Assembly: GCF_009834025.1 (NCBI RefSeq)
Contig: NZ_CP047156.1
Coordinates: 1,674,001 to 1,738,000, forward strand
Reading direction: 5' to 3'
DNA length: 64,000 bases
Source: Epidermidibacterium keratini
GTDB lineage: Bacteria > Actinomycetota > Actinomycetes > Mycobacteriales > Antricoccaceae
Both the position numbers and the translations under genes were made by a program. Positions within the stretch are counted from its first letter, which is position 1; every line of letters begins with the position of its first letter. Below, piece by piece: positions 27,989-36,887 of the stretch. The notes beneath the pieces were generated by a model. It worked only from the letters and a program-made list of their open reading frames with translations. It searched no databases and was not told the origin of the DNA.

Positions 27989-28120
27989 TCGGTGGCCGAG
28001 CAGGTGGTCGAGTCTCCCTTTTCGGTGGTCGAGCAGTGAGCGAGCGCCAAGGCGAGACCCGCCCGCGGTGGCTCGAGCCCGCGATCGGTGGTCGAACCCC
28101 AGTTCCGGTGGTTGAGCAAC
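27989..28120. repeat. Cluster of six GGTGG(T/C)CGAG-type words (dispersed repeat copy 5)
   Basis: The 316-bp gap 27966-28281 has no gene. It holds six spaced copies of (C)GGTGGTCGAGCA or near variants, at about 27991, 28003, 28023, 28066, 28086 and 28106, all in the same direction. The other half of the gap (28141-28281) shows nothing I recognise apart from the region upstream of the next gene. Confidence 0.75.
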
Positions 28121-28281
28121 GAGTGAGCGTTAGCGAGTGAGTGTCCGTCGAAACCACGCCCGCCGGCCGAAAGACCACCGCAGTCGAGTCATTCATAACG
28201 ATGCGGTAACGCCGGACGCCACTCCCGCACCACCAACCACAACCACCCCACGTGTAGCAGTTTCGGCCGGTTTGCGTCGCA

Positions 28282-29889
28282 GTGATGTCGGTGGCGACTG
28301 ATCTAATCGAACACATGAACGAACAGGCAGTGGAGCGTAGCGCGGTGACCGCGCTCGCCGCTGCCCGCCGCTCACTCGCTCCCGCGATCAGCGCAGTGAT
28401 CGACGAGCTCGCCACCGAAGCTCTCTCGGACCGCGAGCTGATCGCCACGCTGAAGCTCGGCGGGCAGCTCGCCCGGCTGTCGGATGCACTGCTGGTGGCG
28501 GCGATCGAGCAGGTGCACGAGCGCAACAATGCGCCTCGCGATGAACGGTTGACGACACGGCTGGGTGCGAAGGATGCTGCTGAGCTGGTCCGCGCCGCCA
28601 CCCTATGCAGTGGCAAGGCCGCGCGCACACTCATGAGCGCCGCGAAGGTCACCGGTCGCGAACGGTGCCTGACCACCGGACAGCTACTGCCCGGACGGTT
28701 CCCGCAGCTGGCTGCTGCGCTGCGTGAGGGCGTGATCAGCGCCGCGACGTTCCTGGCCGCGACCAAACCCCTCAACGACGCCGCCTCGCGGATATCCAGC
28801 GAGAACCTTGCCGAGGCCGACGAGATCCTCGCCGGGTACGCACGCGGCCACGCCGACACCACCACCGACGCCGAAGAGAACGACGGCAACGGGGTCGACG
28901 GCGATGTCGATGGGATCAACGGCGACGCGGATGAGCAGCAGGCTGCCTCCGAGGGGGTTCCGCCGTTGGATGCCGACGACCTAGCAGTCCTCGCGCAGCG
29001 GCTGACCGCCTACGCCGACCCTGATGGTGCCGAGCCGACCGAGGAACGTGCACTCGCCAAACGGGGCCTGAGTCTCGGTAAACCCAAAGACGGACTGGTG
29101 CCGATCAACGGGCACCTGATGCCCGAGACCGCCAGCCAGCTCGAACGCCTCCTCAGCGCGATCATCAACCCCCGCAGCACCAAAGCCGACACCAACCTCG
29201 ACCAAGACGCGGCCGCGGCCGGCAGCGACGAGCCCGCAGCCAGTTCGCTCAGCGCGGCCGAAACTGCCACCACCGAAGAAGCTGCCGAAGCAGAGCAGCC
29301 ACCCCCGCCGGATGAGCGAACCAGCCCGCAGAAACGCCACGACGCCCTCGCCGCCATCCTCAACCTCGCCGCCGGAGCGGCAGACGCCCCGGCCCTCGGC
29401 GGGGCGCCACCCACGCTGGTGGTCACGATCAGCGCTGAGGACTTCGAGAACCAGTCCGGCTGGGCACACCTCGACGGGCTCGATGTGCGCACCTCCTGGC
29501 ACGCCGCCCAACGCATCGCGTGCATCGGGGTGATTCAGCGCGTCATCCACGTTGCGACCGGACGCATCATCGGCATCCACACCACCGGGCGCATCTTCAA
29601 CGCAGCCCAGCGCCGCGCGATCATCGCCCGCGACCGCGAATGCATCATCCCCGGCTGCCACACCCCAGCAGCCTGGTGCGAAATCCACCACGTCCACGAC
29701 TGGGCCCTCGGCGGTGCAACGCACACCGACAACGGCGTGCTGTTGTGCTGGTTCCACCACCGCACGCTCGGCACCAACGGCTGGCACATCCGCATGACCA
29801 ACGGCCTGCCGCAAGTCAAAGGACCCCAATGGTGGGACCCCCACAGGCGCTGGCACCAAGTCCACACCACCCTCGCCAGAGCAGGGTGA
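28282..29889 (+). CDS. DUF222/HNH endonuclease-domain protein (13E12 type)
   Basis: 535 residues from the GTG at 28282; an internal ATG at 28315 is an alternative start. Residues about 30-340 form the DUF222 helical region (ALSDRELIATLKLGGQLARL; RTLMSAAKVTGRERCLTTGQ; ALREGVISAATFLAATKPL), interrupted by an acidic Asp/Gly-rich insert (about 192-220) and a second Ala/Glu-rich one (about 305-350). The C-terminal HNH motif is intact: Cys454-x4-Cys, then CEIHHVHDWALGG and LLCWFHHRTLG. Such proteins are multicopy in actinobacteria, of unsettled role and suspected mobility. There is no inverted repeat or target duplication to mark this copy as mobile. Confidence 0.9.
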   Translation: MMSVATDLIEHMNEQAVERSAVTALAAARRSLAPAISAVIDELATEALSDRELIATLKLGGQLARLSDALLVAAIEQVHERNNAPRDERLTTRLGAKDAAELVRAATLCSGKAARTLMSAAKVTGRERCLTTGQLLPGRFPQLAAALREGVISAATFLAATKPLNDAASRISSENLAEADEILAGYARGHADTTTDAEENDGNGVDGDVDGINGDADEQQAASEGVPPLDADDLAVLAQRLTAYADPDGAEPTEERALAKRGLSLGKPKDGLVPINGHLMPETASQLERLLSAIINPRSTKADTNLDQDAAAAGSDEPAASSLSAAETATTEEAAEAEQPPPPDERTSPQKRHDALAAILNLAAGAADAPALGGAPPTLVVTISAEDFENQSGWAHLDGLDVRTSWHAAQRIACIGVIQRVIHVATGRIIGIHTTGRIFNAAQRRAIIARDRECIIPGCHTPAAWCEIHHVHDWALGGATHTDNGVLLCWFHHRTLGTNGWHIRMTNGLPQVKGPQWWDPHRRWHQVHTTLARAG

Positions 29890-29904
29890 GAGAAACCAGC
29901 CAGG

Positions 29905-31506
29905 TCAGTCGGTAGGTTTGGCCTCGGCGTACTCCTCGCGCAAGACCGGCTTGGTGACCTTGCCGCTGGCGTTTCGCGGCAATGCCTCGACGAAGTGCAC
30001 GGCCTTCGGCTGCTTGTACTTCGCGAGCCGCTCGCTAGTCCACGCCAGCAGCTCGTCTTCGTCGAGGTCGGTGCCGGGGTTGGGTGCGACAACAACCACC
30101 GGGACCTCGCCCCACTTCTCGTGTGGGCGACCGATGACAGCGGCCTCCATCACGCCGGGGTGTGACTGGACCGCGGCCTCGACCTCGGCGCAGTAGATGT
30201 TCTCGCCGCCGGAGATGAGCATGTCTTTGAGCCGGTCGACGACGTAGATGAACCCTTCCTCGTCCTCACGCACGAGGTCACCGGAGTGGAACCACCCGCC
30301 CTCGAACGCGTCGCGGGTGGCTTCGGGGCGATTCCAGTAGCCGAGCATCATGGTCGGCCCGCGATAGACGATCTCGCCGACCTCACCCTGGGCAACGTCG
30401 TTCATCGCCGGATCAACGACTCGGGTCTCGACCATTGGCAGCGGCTTGCCCACCGACCCGATCTTGCGGATCGCATCCTCAGCATCGAGGCTCAGCGTCA
30501 CCGGGCTCATCTCGGTCTGGCCAAACACCGCGATGTTGTCGGCGTCCGGGAACCGCTCGGCCATCGCTCGCAGGATCGCTTCGGTCGTCGGCGCAGCGCC
30601 CCACGAGATCCGCCGCAGCGTGGTGATCGGCGGGTCGAGCGGCGGCTGGGCAGTGACCGCCTGCCACTGGGTCGGCACCAAGAAGCACTGCGTGATCCCC
30701 TGGTCGCGAATCAGCTCGAGCGTCGCTTGCGGGTCAAACGCACCAAGGGTCTGAATGTGCGTGCGCGCCCCACCTCGGAACATCGGCAGCAGACCGCCGA
30801 TCCCAGCGATGTGAAACAGCGGTACGCCGCACAGGTTGACATCGTCCGGACGTGCCGCGCCGAAGGCCTGGGCGAGGTTGTTGCACTGCTGGATCAGGTT
30901 GGCGTAGCTGAGCATCGCGCCCTTGGGCCGCCCCGTCGTACCCGAGGTGTACATGATCAGGCACAGCTCGTTGTCCTCAACGTGCACGTAGGCGTGCTCG
31001 TCCGAGCCGCCCGCGATGAAGTCCTCAAACGAGACAACCCCGTCGTCGGCGCCGTCCATCGATCCCACCCGCACGCGCAACGCCAAGCGCTCGGCGACCG
31101 TCGGCTCAAGGTTGTCCAGCGGTGCGTCCACGACGACGGCCTTCGCGCCGCTGTCTTCGAGCAGGAACGTCAGCTCGGCCGGGGCCAAACGGAAGTTCAG
31201 CGGTACGCCGACCGCGCCAGCGCGCCACGTGCCCCAGAACGCCACGACGTACTCAAGGTGGTTGAGGCAGACGTAGGCGACGCGGTCCCCGCGCTCGATC
31301 CCGGCCGCAGTCAAGGCGTTGGCAAAGCGGGTCGCCCGCTCGTCGAGCTGAGCCCACGTCAGCGACGCGCCACTGTCGCTGGTGAACGCGACCTTGTCCG
31401 GATAGCTGCGCGCCAGCCGAGTCAGATGCGCGCTGAACGCCTGGCTCCGAGCTTGCTGAATGTCGGGAGTCTCGGCGATCGATCCGGGATAAAGCGGCTG
31501 GCCCAT
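29905..31506 (-). CDS. Acyl-CoA synthetase (AMP-dependent, fatty-acid-CoA ligase type)
   Basis: 533 residues from the ATG at 31506, chosen because GGAG lies 6 nt upstream; an ATG at 31545 (546 residues) is possible. Adenylation motifs: LIMYTSGTTGRPKGAM, GQTEMSP, GYWNRPEATRDAF, GGWFHSGDLV, DRLKDMLISGGENIY and the terminal Lys in NASGKVTK. Activates a carboxylic acid to its CoA ester; chain-length range unknown. A TGACA-N4-TGTCA dyad lies 53 bp upstream of the start, shared with other acyl-CoA genes in the window, so it is probably under the TetR regulator encoded at 51204. Divergent from the M3 peptidase. Confidence 0.9.
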   Translation of the reverse strand: MGQPLYPGSIAETPDIQQARSQAFSAHLTRLARSYPDKVAFTSDSGASLTWAQLDERATRFANALTAAGIERGDRVAYVCLNHLEYVVAFWGTWRAGAVGVPLNFRLAPAELTFLLEDSGAKAVVVDAPLDNLEPTVAERLALRVRVGSMDGADDGVVSFEDFIAGGSDEHAYVHVEDNELCLIMYTSGTTGRPKGAMLSYANLIQQCNNLAQAFGAARPDDVNLCGVPLFHIAGIGGLLPMFRGGARTHIQTLGAFDPQATLELIRDQGITQCFLVPTQWQAVTAQPPLDPPITTLRRISWGAAPTTEAILRAMAERFPDADNIAVFGQTEMSPVTLSLDAEDAIRKIGSVGKPLPMVETRVVDPAMNDVAQGEVGEIVYRGPTMMLGYWNRPEATRDAFEGGWFHSGDLVREDEEGFIYVVDRLKDMLISGGENIYCAEVEAAVQSHPGVMEAAVIGRPHEKWGEVPVVVVAPNPGTDLDEDELLAWTSERLAKYKQPKAVHFVEALPRNASGKVTKPVLREEYAEAKPTD

Positions 31507-31558
31507 GCAGGTCTCCATCATGTGCGGTCCGACGTACTGCACCATTCCTACCTGGAGT

Positions 31559-31572
31559 TGACACGTTTGTCA
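31559..31572. promoter_or_regulatory. TGACA-N4-TGTCA dyad, site 1
   Basis: TGACA-CGTT-TGTCA, a perfect 5+4+5 inverted repeat (context GTTGACACGTTTGTCACC) between the acyl-CoA synthetase and the M3 peptidase. Same symmetry as the sites at 43038, 45335 and 51880. Confidence 0.65.
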
Positions 31573-31585
31573 CCTTTTCGTCGCG

Positions 31586-31612
31586 ACCTGCGGTGCCAGG
31601 CCAGCGCCTGGC
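31586..31612. repeat. Truncated copy of the ACCTGCGGTGG palindromic element
   Basis: The left arm ACCTGCGGTG (31586-31595) runs straight into a small hairpin GCCAGG/CCTGGC; the right arm CCACCGCAGGT is absent. It lies just upstream of the M3 peptidase. Confidence 0.45.
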
Positions 31613-31629
31613 CCGGCTACCGTGGCGCC

Positions 31630-33558
31630 ATGGCCACCACGCAACTACAGCCCATGACCTTGCCCGCGCCCGCCGATGCCGAGTCCTGGCTCGATGCGAA
31701 GGCGGCCGAGGGTCTCGCCGCCGCCGGGGATATTGCAACTCGCCTCAAGACGACCGAGCAGCTCAGCGCTCTTGAGGCACTCGAGCTGTGGAACGACATG
31801 TCGCTGGCGACCTCCGATGTCGCGGCACTGGCCAGCACGTTTAGCGAGATGCATCCGATCGAGGCGGTGCGTGACCGCGGCGAGCAGGCAATTCAGGACA
31901 TCTCGAAGTTCTGGACCGAGCTGAGCCTGGACGCCGAGATGTACGCCGTCTTCGAGCGGCTGTCAGCCGACGGTGTGGACGAGCAGGCCGATCGGCTGCT
32001 GGAGAAGATCCTGCTCGACTTCCGGCGCTCCGGCGTCGACAAGGACGACACCACCCGCGCGCGGCTGCAGGAGATCTCCGAGCGGATGGTCAAGGTCGGC
32101 CAGGAGTTCGCCAAGAACACCCGCGACGACGTACGCAGCATCCAGCTCACCGCGCAGCAGTTCGACGGGCTGCCGCAGGACTGGATCGACACGCACGACG
32201 CCGCAGCCGACGGCCGGATCACCGTCACCACCGACTATCCCGATCTCATCCCGTTCATGACGTTCGGGCGCGATGCCGCCGCTCGCCGGGAGCTGCGCAT
32301 CGCCTCGCTCAACCGCGGCTGGCCGGTCAACGATCCGCTGTTGCAGGAGCTCTTCGCGCTACGCCGCGAGTACGCCGGAATCGTCGGTTACGACACCTGG
32401 GCCGACTACAACGCCGAGACGAAGATGATCGGTACTGGCCCGGCGATCGCCGAGTTCATCGACAAGATCGCCGCTGCAGCAGCGGAATCCGGCGAGCGCG
32501 ACCGCGCCGTACTCATCGAGCGGATGCGCCAGGACCGCCCCGATGCCGAGACGATCGACGGCGCCGACGTGCCCTACTACTCCGAGCTGGTGCGCAAGGA
32601 GAGCTTCGACGTCGATGCCCAGCAGGTCCGCACCTACTTCGACTTCGCCAAGGTCCGCGCCGGACTTCTCGAGGTCACCGGGCAGCTCTTCGGCCTGACC
32701 TACCGCCCCGCCGATGACGCCGTGGTGTGGCACGAGGACGTCACGGCGTACGACGTCTACGACCGCGACAGCGATGAGCGCATCGGGCGGATCTATCTCG
32801 ACCTGCACCCGCGTGATGGCAAGTTCAAGCACGCCGCGCAGTTCACGATGGCCTCGGGAATTACCGATCGCCAGCTGCCCGAAGGCACCCTCGCGTGCAA
32901 CTTCGGGCGCGGGCTGATGGAGCACTCCGACGTCGTCACGCTGTTTCACGAGTTCGGGCATCTCGTGCACCACATCGTGGCCGGACGTACGCCGTGGCAG
33001 CGGTTTTCCGGTGTCGCGACCGAGTGGGACTTCGTCGAGGCCCCGAGCCAGATGCTCGAGGAGTGGGCGTGGGACGCCGACGTACTGCGCACCTTCGCCA
33101 CCAACGCCGACGGCGAGCCGATCCCGGCCGAGCTCGTGGAGAAGATGCGTCGCGCCGACGACTTTGGCAAGGGGTACGACGCACGCACACAGATGTTCTA
33201 CGCGTCGATGTCCTACGACTTCCACGTGCGCGAGGTGCCCGACCTGACCGAGCGCACCCGCGAGCTGCAGACGAAGTACAGCCTCTTCCCCTACATCGAA
33301 GGCACCCACATGCCCGCGTCGTTCGGGCACCTCGACGGCTACTCGTCGGGCTACTACACCTACATGTGGTCGCTGGTCATCGCCAAAGACATGTTCTCGG
33401 CGTTCGACCCCGAAAACCTGCTCGAGCCGGGCGTCGCTCGCCGCTACCGCGACGCCGTTCTCGCTCCCGGCGGCACCAAAGACGCCGCTGACCTCGTCGA
33501 GGACTTCCTCGGCCGGCCCTACTCCTTTGAGGCGTTTGCGGCCTGGCTCGATCGGTAG
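31630..33558 (+). CDS. M3-family oligopeptidase
   Basis: 642 residues from the ATG at 31630; the much longer open frame upstream is antisense to the acyl-CoA synthetase. Zinc metallopeptidase of the thimet/oligopeptidase F clan: HEXXH as LFHEFGHLVHH (His440-Glu-Phe-Gly-His444), followed about 28 residues later by FVEAPSQMLEEWAW, where the third ligand Glu sits. The C-terminal helical domain includes PASFGHLDGYSSGYYTYMW, the substrate Tyr/His loop. Cytoplasmic (no signal peptide); degrades short peptides. A TACCGT hexamer 6 nt before the ATG suggests a leaderless mRNA. Its last 40 bp are antisense to the end of the AraC gene. Confidence 0.94.
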   Translation: MATTQLQPMTLPAPADAESWLDAKAAEGLAAAGDIATRLKTTEQLSALEALELWNDMSLATSDVAALASTFSEMHPIEAVRDRGEQAIQDISKFWTELSLDAEMYAVFERLSADGVDEQADRLLEKILLDFRRSGVDKDDTTRARLQEISERMVKVGQEFAKNTRDDVRSIQLTAQQFDGLPQDWIDTHDAAADGRITVTTDYPDLIPFMTFGRDAAARRELRIASLNRGWPVNDPLLQELFALRREYAGIVGYDTWADYNAETKMIGTGPAIAEFIDKIAAAAAESGERDRAVLIERMRQDRPDAETIDGADVPYYSELVRKESFDVDAQQVRTYFDFAKVRAGLLEVTGQLFGLTYRPADDAVVWHEDVTAYDVYDRDSDERIGRIYLDLHPRDGKFKHAAQFTMASGITDRQLPEGTLACNFGRGLMEHSDVVTLFHEFGHLVHHIVAGRTPWQRFSGVATEWDFVEAPSQMLEEWAWDADVLRTFATNADGEPIPAELVEKMRRADDFGKGYDARTQMFYASMSYDFHVREVPDLTERTRELQTKYSLFPYIEGTHMPASFGHLDGYSSGYYTYMWSLVIAKDMFSAFDPENLLEPGVARRYRDAVLAPGGTKDAADLVEDFLGRPYSFEAFAAWLDR

Positions 33559-34316
33559 CCGGGCGCCGGCGCGAGGGCGAGCGCCGGCAGCGCGGCGGTG
33601 ATCGGCGTCGCCCAGGCAAACGCCTCGTGCAGCGTCACGGCCACCTGCACGAAGCCGCCCGGTGCGACGTCTATCGGGCTCGGGTGGCCCCCGACGTACG
33701 CCGTGCTCGGAAGCACCTGCGCCAACGGGTCATCCGGGTGCGGCCGGGAGTTGCACAGCAGGAAGTAGCGGCCGGGTTGTACGTCGACCAGCTCGAACTC
33801 GGCCTCACCGTGCACGAGCGCGCCGATGAGCGGAAGGCCGCGAGGGGCACGCTGCTCGAACAACCCGACGTAAGTCGCCGCGCGGGGCCCGATGGCCGGG
33901 GCAATGTCCGGCCGATAGCGCACTCGACCACGGATGACCCCGCCGCCGTGGACGCGAGACCCTGGTTGGCCTGGCCGTACGCCGCGGTCGGCGACCACAT
34001 CAGGAAGCCGGCGAAACTCGGTCGGGCTTACCCCTACTTCCGCGGCGAACCTGCGCGAAAACGTGCCGATCGAGGTGAAGCCGACCTCGTGGCAGATCTC
34101 CAGCACGCTCGCGTCCGTGGTGACCAGCAGCGTCTTGGCACGCTGGAAGCGCCGAGCCGCGAGGTACTGCACCGGGCTGACCCCGACGAACTCGGCGAAG
34201 CGACGGCTGAGATGAAAAGGGCTGTAGCCGACATGATCGGCCAGATCGTGCAACGTGATCTGCTCAGCGTGGAAGTCGGTCAAAAACCGCGCCGCTGAGA
34301 TCAACGGCTCGCTCAT
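33519..34316 (-). CDS. AraC-family regulator with effector-type C-terminus
   Basis: 265 residues from the ATG at 34316 (GGAGGGG upstream; earlier starts are unlikely). Residues about 5-105 are a two-HTH AraC domain at the N-terminus (FHAEQITLHDLADHVGYSPF; LEICHEVGFTSIGTFSRRFA; EVGVSPTEFRRLP). The rest (about 135-265: GPRAATYVGLFEQRAPRGLP, GALVHGEAEFELVDVQPGRY, ALAPAPGYRSS) has no motif I can name firmly; it may bind a small ligand. Convergent with the M3 peptidase (40-bp overlap), divergent from an acyl-CoA synthetase, with a palindromic element between the starts. Confidence 0.88.
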   Translation of the reverse strand: MSEPLISAARFLTDFHAEQITLHDLADHVGYSPFHLSRRFAEFVGVSPVQYLAARRFQRAKTLLVTTDASVLEICHEVGFTSIGTFSRRFAAEVGVSPTEFRRLPDVVADRGVRPGQPGSRVHGGGVIRGRVRYRPDIAPAIGPRAATYVGLFEQRAPRGLPLIGALVHGEAEFELVDVQPGRYFLLCNSRPHPDDPLAQVLPSTAYVGGHPSPIDVAPGGFVQVAVTLHEAFAWATPITAALPALALAPAPGYRSSQAANASKE

Positions 34317-34379
34317 CGCCCCTCCACTGGTTGACGTGCTGCTTGCCTCCATCCTGCCGTGGCGCGCCCACATATCTCG

Positions 34380-34438
34380 ACCTGCGGTGGGTCCGGACAC
34401 GCTGTTTCGCAGATAGCGTGTCGGGAACCACCGCACGT
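34380..34438. repeat. Palindromic ACCTGCGGTGG element (full copy A)
   Basis: Outer arms ACCTGCGGTGG (34380-34390) and CCACCGCA-CGT (34428-34438), inner arms CCGGACACGCT (34393-34403) and AGCGTGTCGGG (34415-34425) with one mismatch, 11-nt loop. It fills the araC/acyl-CoA synthetase divergent gap and ends 18 bp before the synthetase start. Confidence 0.85.
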
Positions 34439-34456
34439 GCCGCCTTTGGAGGGTTC

Positions 34457-35998
34457 ATGACCGAGCCGCCGCGCACCCCAGCCGACGCACAGTCCCCGTT
34501 TGACCTCATCCGCCACTGGGCGCAGACCGACCACCCCTTCGCGTCCTACGAGCTGCCCGATGGTTCGCGGCTCGATGTGTCGTACGCCGAGCAGCTCGAC
34601 CGGTCGATGCGCACCGCCGGCGTACTCGCCAAGAACGGCGTCTCCACAGGTGATCGCGTGCACGTGCACCTGCCCAACGGCCCGCAGTTCCTCGATGTCT
34701 GGTGTGGCGCCGACGCGATCGGCGCGATCATCGTGCCGACCAACCCGCTCGCATCATCCGGCGAGCTCGAGCACTTTCTCGGCGACTCCGGCGCCGTCGT
34801 CAGCGTCGTCGCCGACGACCTCGTCGACGTGGTGCGCGCGGCGCTGCCGGACGACGTCGTACTGATCTCGTCGTCCGAGCTCGAGTCAGCTCGTCCAACC
34901 ACGTCCCCCGCTGAACCGGTCGCCCAGGACCGGTCAGCGCTGGCCGCGATTCTCTACACATCCGGGACGACCAGCCTGCCCAAGGGCGTGATGGTCACCA
35001 ACGCCAACTACCTCGCCGTCGGACGGGCGTGCGCCGAGCACTACCGCGTCACCCAGGAGGATCGCTGGCTGATCGTGCTGCCCTTCTTCCACGGCAACGC
35101 GCAGTACTACTGCACCATGTCGGCGCTCGTCGCGGGTGCCTCGATCGCAGTTATGTCTAGCTTCTCGGCCTCCAACTGGGGCCGACAGGCGCGGGAGTAC
35201 GGCGCAACGCTGGCCAGTCTTTTCGGTGCGCCGATCCGGATGATCCTCGCTCAGCCCGAAAACGACGACGACGCCGACAACGCCCTGCGGACGGTGATGT
35301 TTGCCCAGGGCGTCTCGTCGTCGCAGTACGCCGATTTCGAGCGGCGGTTCGGCACGATGCTGATCCACGGCTACGGCATGACCGAGACCGTCATTCCGCC
35401 GACGCTGAACCCGCTCAGCGACGATCGTCGCCCGGACAGCATGGGCAACGCGCTGCCGGGAATGCGGCTGCGGATCGTCGGTGAAGACGGCACCGACGTC
35501 GCGCCGGGCGAGCCGGGCGATCTGCTGGTGTACGGCGAGATGGGCGAGGGGATCGCCGCCGGCTACTGGCAGCGACCCGACGCGACAGCCGAGACGTTCG
35601 CCGGCAACTGGCTGCACACCGGCGACGTCGTACGCCTCGATCCCGACGGTTTTTACTACTTCGTCGATCGTTCCAAGGACATGATCAAGCGCGCCGGGGA
35701 GAACGTCGCTGCGGCCGAGGTCGAGGCGGTCATCAACGAGCACCCGGCCGTCTTCGAGTCGGCCGCCGTCGGCGCGCCGGATGAGATGCGCGACGAGATG
35801 ATCGTGGTGTACGTCGTCCTCAACTCGGGCGCCCAATTCGATGCCGACGACCTCACTGCATGGTCGCGCGAGCGGTTGTCGAAGTTCCGCGTGCCCAGCC
35901 GGTTCATCGAGGCTGACGAGCTGCCGCGCACCAGCGTCGGCAAGATCCGCAAGAATGTGCTTCGCGACGAGCTGCGCGGCGACTCGACAAGCTCCTAG
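34457..35998 (+). CDS. Acyl-CoA synthetase (AMP-dependent)
   Basis: 513 residues from the ATG at 34457 (GGAGGG 3-8 nt upstream). Motifs: AAILYTSGTTSLPKGVM, HGYGMTETVIP, GYWQRPDATAETF, NWLHTGDVVRL, DRSKDMIKRAGENV and terminal Lys in TSVGKIRKN. The acceptor pocket segment (LPFFHGNAQYYCTMSALVAG) resembles the CaiC-like ligases and not long-chain enzymes. Monocistronic. Its TAG stop shares the CTAG at 35995-35998 with the convergent thioesterase. Substrate unknown. Confidence 0.9.
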   Translation: MTEPPRTPADAQSPFDLIRHWAQTDHPFASYELPDGSRLDVSYAEQLDRSMRTAGVLAKNGVSTGDRVHVHLPNGPQFLDVWCGADAIGAIIVPTNPLASSGELEHFLGDSGAVVSVVADDLVDVVRAALPDDVVLISSSELESARPTTSPAEPVAQDRSALAAILYTSGTTSLPKGVMVTNANYLAVGRACAEHYRVTQEDRWLIVLPFFHGNAQYYCTMSALVAGASIAVMSSFSASNWGRQAREYGATLASLFGAPIRMILAQPENDDDADNALRTVMFAQGVSSSQYADFERRFGTMLIHGYGMTETVIPPTLNPLSDDRRPDSMGNALPGMRLRIVGEDGTDVAPGEPGDLLVYGEMGEGIAAGYWQRPDATAETFAGNWLHTGDVVRLDPDGFYYFVDRSKDMIKRAGENVAAAEVEAVINEHPAVFESAAVGAPDEMRDEMIVVYVVLNSGAQFDADDLTAWSRERLSKFRVPSRFIEADELPRTSVGKIRKNVLRDELRGDSTSS

Positions 35999-36408
35999 CG
36001 GCCGCGCAGCACCAGCTGGGTCTGCGTCGTCTTGGTGACCGGTTTGTCGCCAGCGCTGACGAGCGTCTCGACCACGATGGTGGTGCCACCGACGTGCATC
36101 GGCGTACTCGTCGCAGTCACCGTGCCTTCCTTTGCGGCGCCGAGGAAGTTGGTCTTGGACTCGATGGTCGTCGTACCCTGCGCACCCTCGGGCAGGTTGA
36201 GATAGGCAAACAGCCCACCCGCGGCGTCGGCCAGGGCCATGAGCGTGCCTCCGTGCAGTACGCCGAACGACGTGCACAGCTCCGGTGCCCAGTCGAGCTC
36301 CAACACGACCTGCTGCGGCTCGGCTTGGGCGACGCGCATGCCGAGCGTGTCGCACAGCGGCATCATCTTGCGGGCGAACTCGGTCGGGTCGCCATCGATG
36401 GTCGGCAT
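35995..36408 (-). CDS. PaaI-type hot-dog thioesterase
   Basis: 137 residues, single hot-dog fold. ELCTSFGVLHGGTLMALADA (about 43-62) carries the HGG and the Asp of the central helix; later strands (TTIESKTNFLGAAKEGTVTA; TTQTQLVLRGR) complete the sheet. Hydrolyses acyl- or aryl-CoA esters, possibly to rescue CoA from dead-end intermediates made by the many ligases nearby. Ends on the shared CTAG with the preceding acyl-CoA synthetase; no hairpin between them. Confidence 0.9.
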   Translation of the reverse strand: MPTIDGDPTEFARKMMPLCDTLGMRVAQAEPQQVVLELDWAPELCTSFGVLHGGTLMALADAAGGLFAYLNLPEGAQGTTTIESKTNFLGAAKEGTVTATSTPMHVGGTTIVVETLVSAGDKPVTKTTQTQLVLRGR

Positions 36409-36428
36409 GCGCGTCTCCCTCTCGCTCG

Positions 36429-36779
36429 TTATCCGGGCACCTTATCGAGAAAACCTCGCACGTCGGCGATCTTTCCGCTGTCGTCAACGACGAGTACGTC
36501 GAATCCGACGACCACCGGCTCGTCGCCCTCAGGCCCAAGGCCCCACTGGAACCGCGCCTGTCGATGGTGCGCGTCGACGTTGCCGACCTGGGAGAACACG
36601 AAGCCGGGGAACTGCTCGCGGGCGCCGTCGATGAGCGCACTCATGCCGTCGTGCCCGCTGACTTCGGCCATGGGATCGGCGTAGGTGACTGCGGGTGACC
36701 AGTGCTGGCCGAGCAGGCTGCGTTGCTGCTCGCCGGTGGCGTTCCACGTCGCGAGGTAGGAATCAACGATGTCGTTCAT
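36429..36779 (-). CDS. SnoaL-like/NTF2-fold protein
   Basis: 116 residues. The pattern DSYLATWNATGEQQRSLLGQ, then HWSPAVTYADPMAEVSG, HDGMSALIDGAREQFPGF and a final strand GFDVLVVDDSGKIADVRGFL is the SnoaL-like/NTF2 alpha+beta cone. Could be a small hydrolase/isomerase or a ligand-binding protein; no active-site residue assigned. Upstream of and probably co-transcribed with the thioesterase (20-bp gap). Confidence 0.82.
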   Translation of the reverse strand: MNDIVDSYLATWNATGEQQRSLLGQHWSPAVTYADPMAEVSGHDGMSALIDGAREQFPGFVFSQVGNVDAHHRQARFQWGLGPEGDEPVVVGFDVLVVDDSGKIADVRGFLDKVPG

Positions 36780-36875
36780 GGCTCTCTCCTTGGGCTTTGG
36801 TGTGCGTGACGTCCCTACGATCGCGCCCGCAATGCGCCAAAGCCATAACCGCTGAAGTCATGCGTGCTGAGCGTC

Positions 36876-36887
36876 TAGAGTCGGCAC
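36876..36887 (+). promoter_or_regulatory. -10 element of a leaderless transcript for the 36888 SDR gene
   Basis: TAGAGT (36876-36881), then CGGCAC and ATG at 36888: the same six-base spacing as furA and arsR. No Shine-Dalgarno sequence is present, in agreement with leaderless initiation. Confidence 0.5.

Noticed and set aside
28282-29889. DUF222/HNH gene as part of a restriction or mobile-intron system
   Set aside because: No methyltransferase, intron structure, terminal repeats or target duplication; such genes are common single units in actinobacteria.
30286-33558. A 1090-residue plus-strand frame
   Set aside because: Its first 448 residues are antisense to the acyl-CoA synthetase and show no domain; the M3 peptidase starts at 31630.
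34934-36640. 568-residue minus-strand frame
   Set aside because: It is antisense to the acyl-CoA synthetase and out of frame with the thioesterase; no domain is readable in it.
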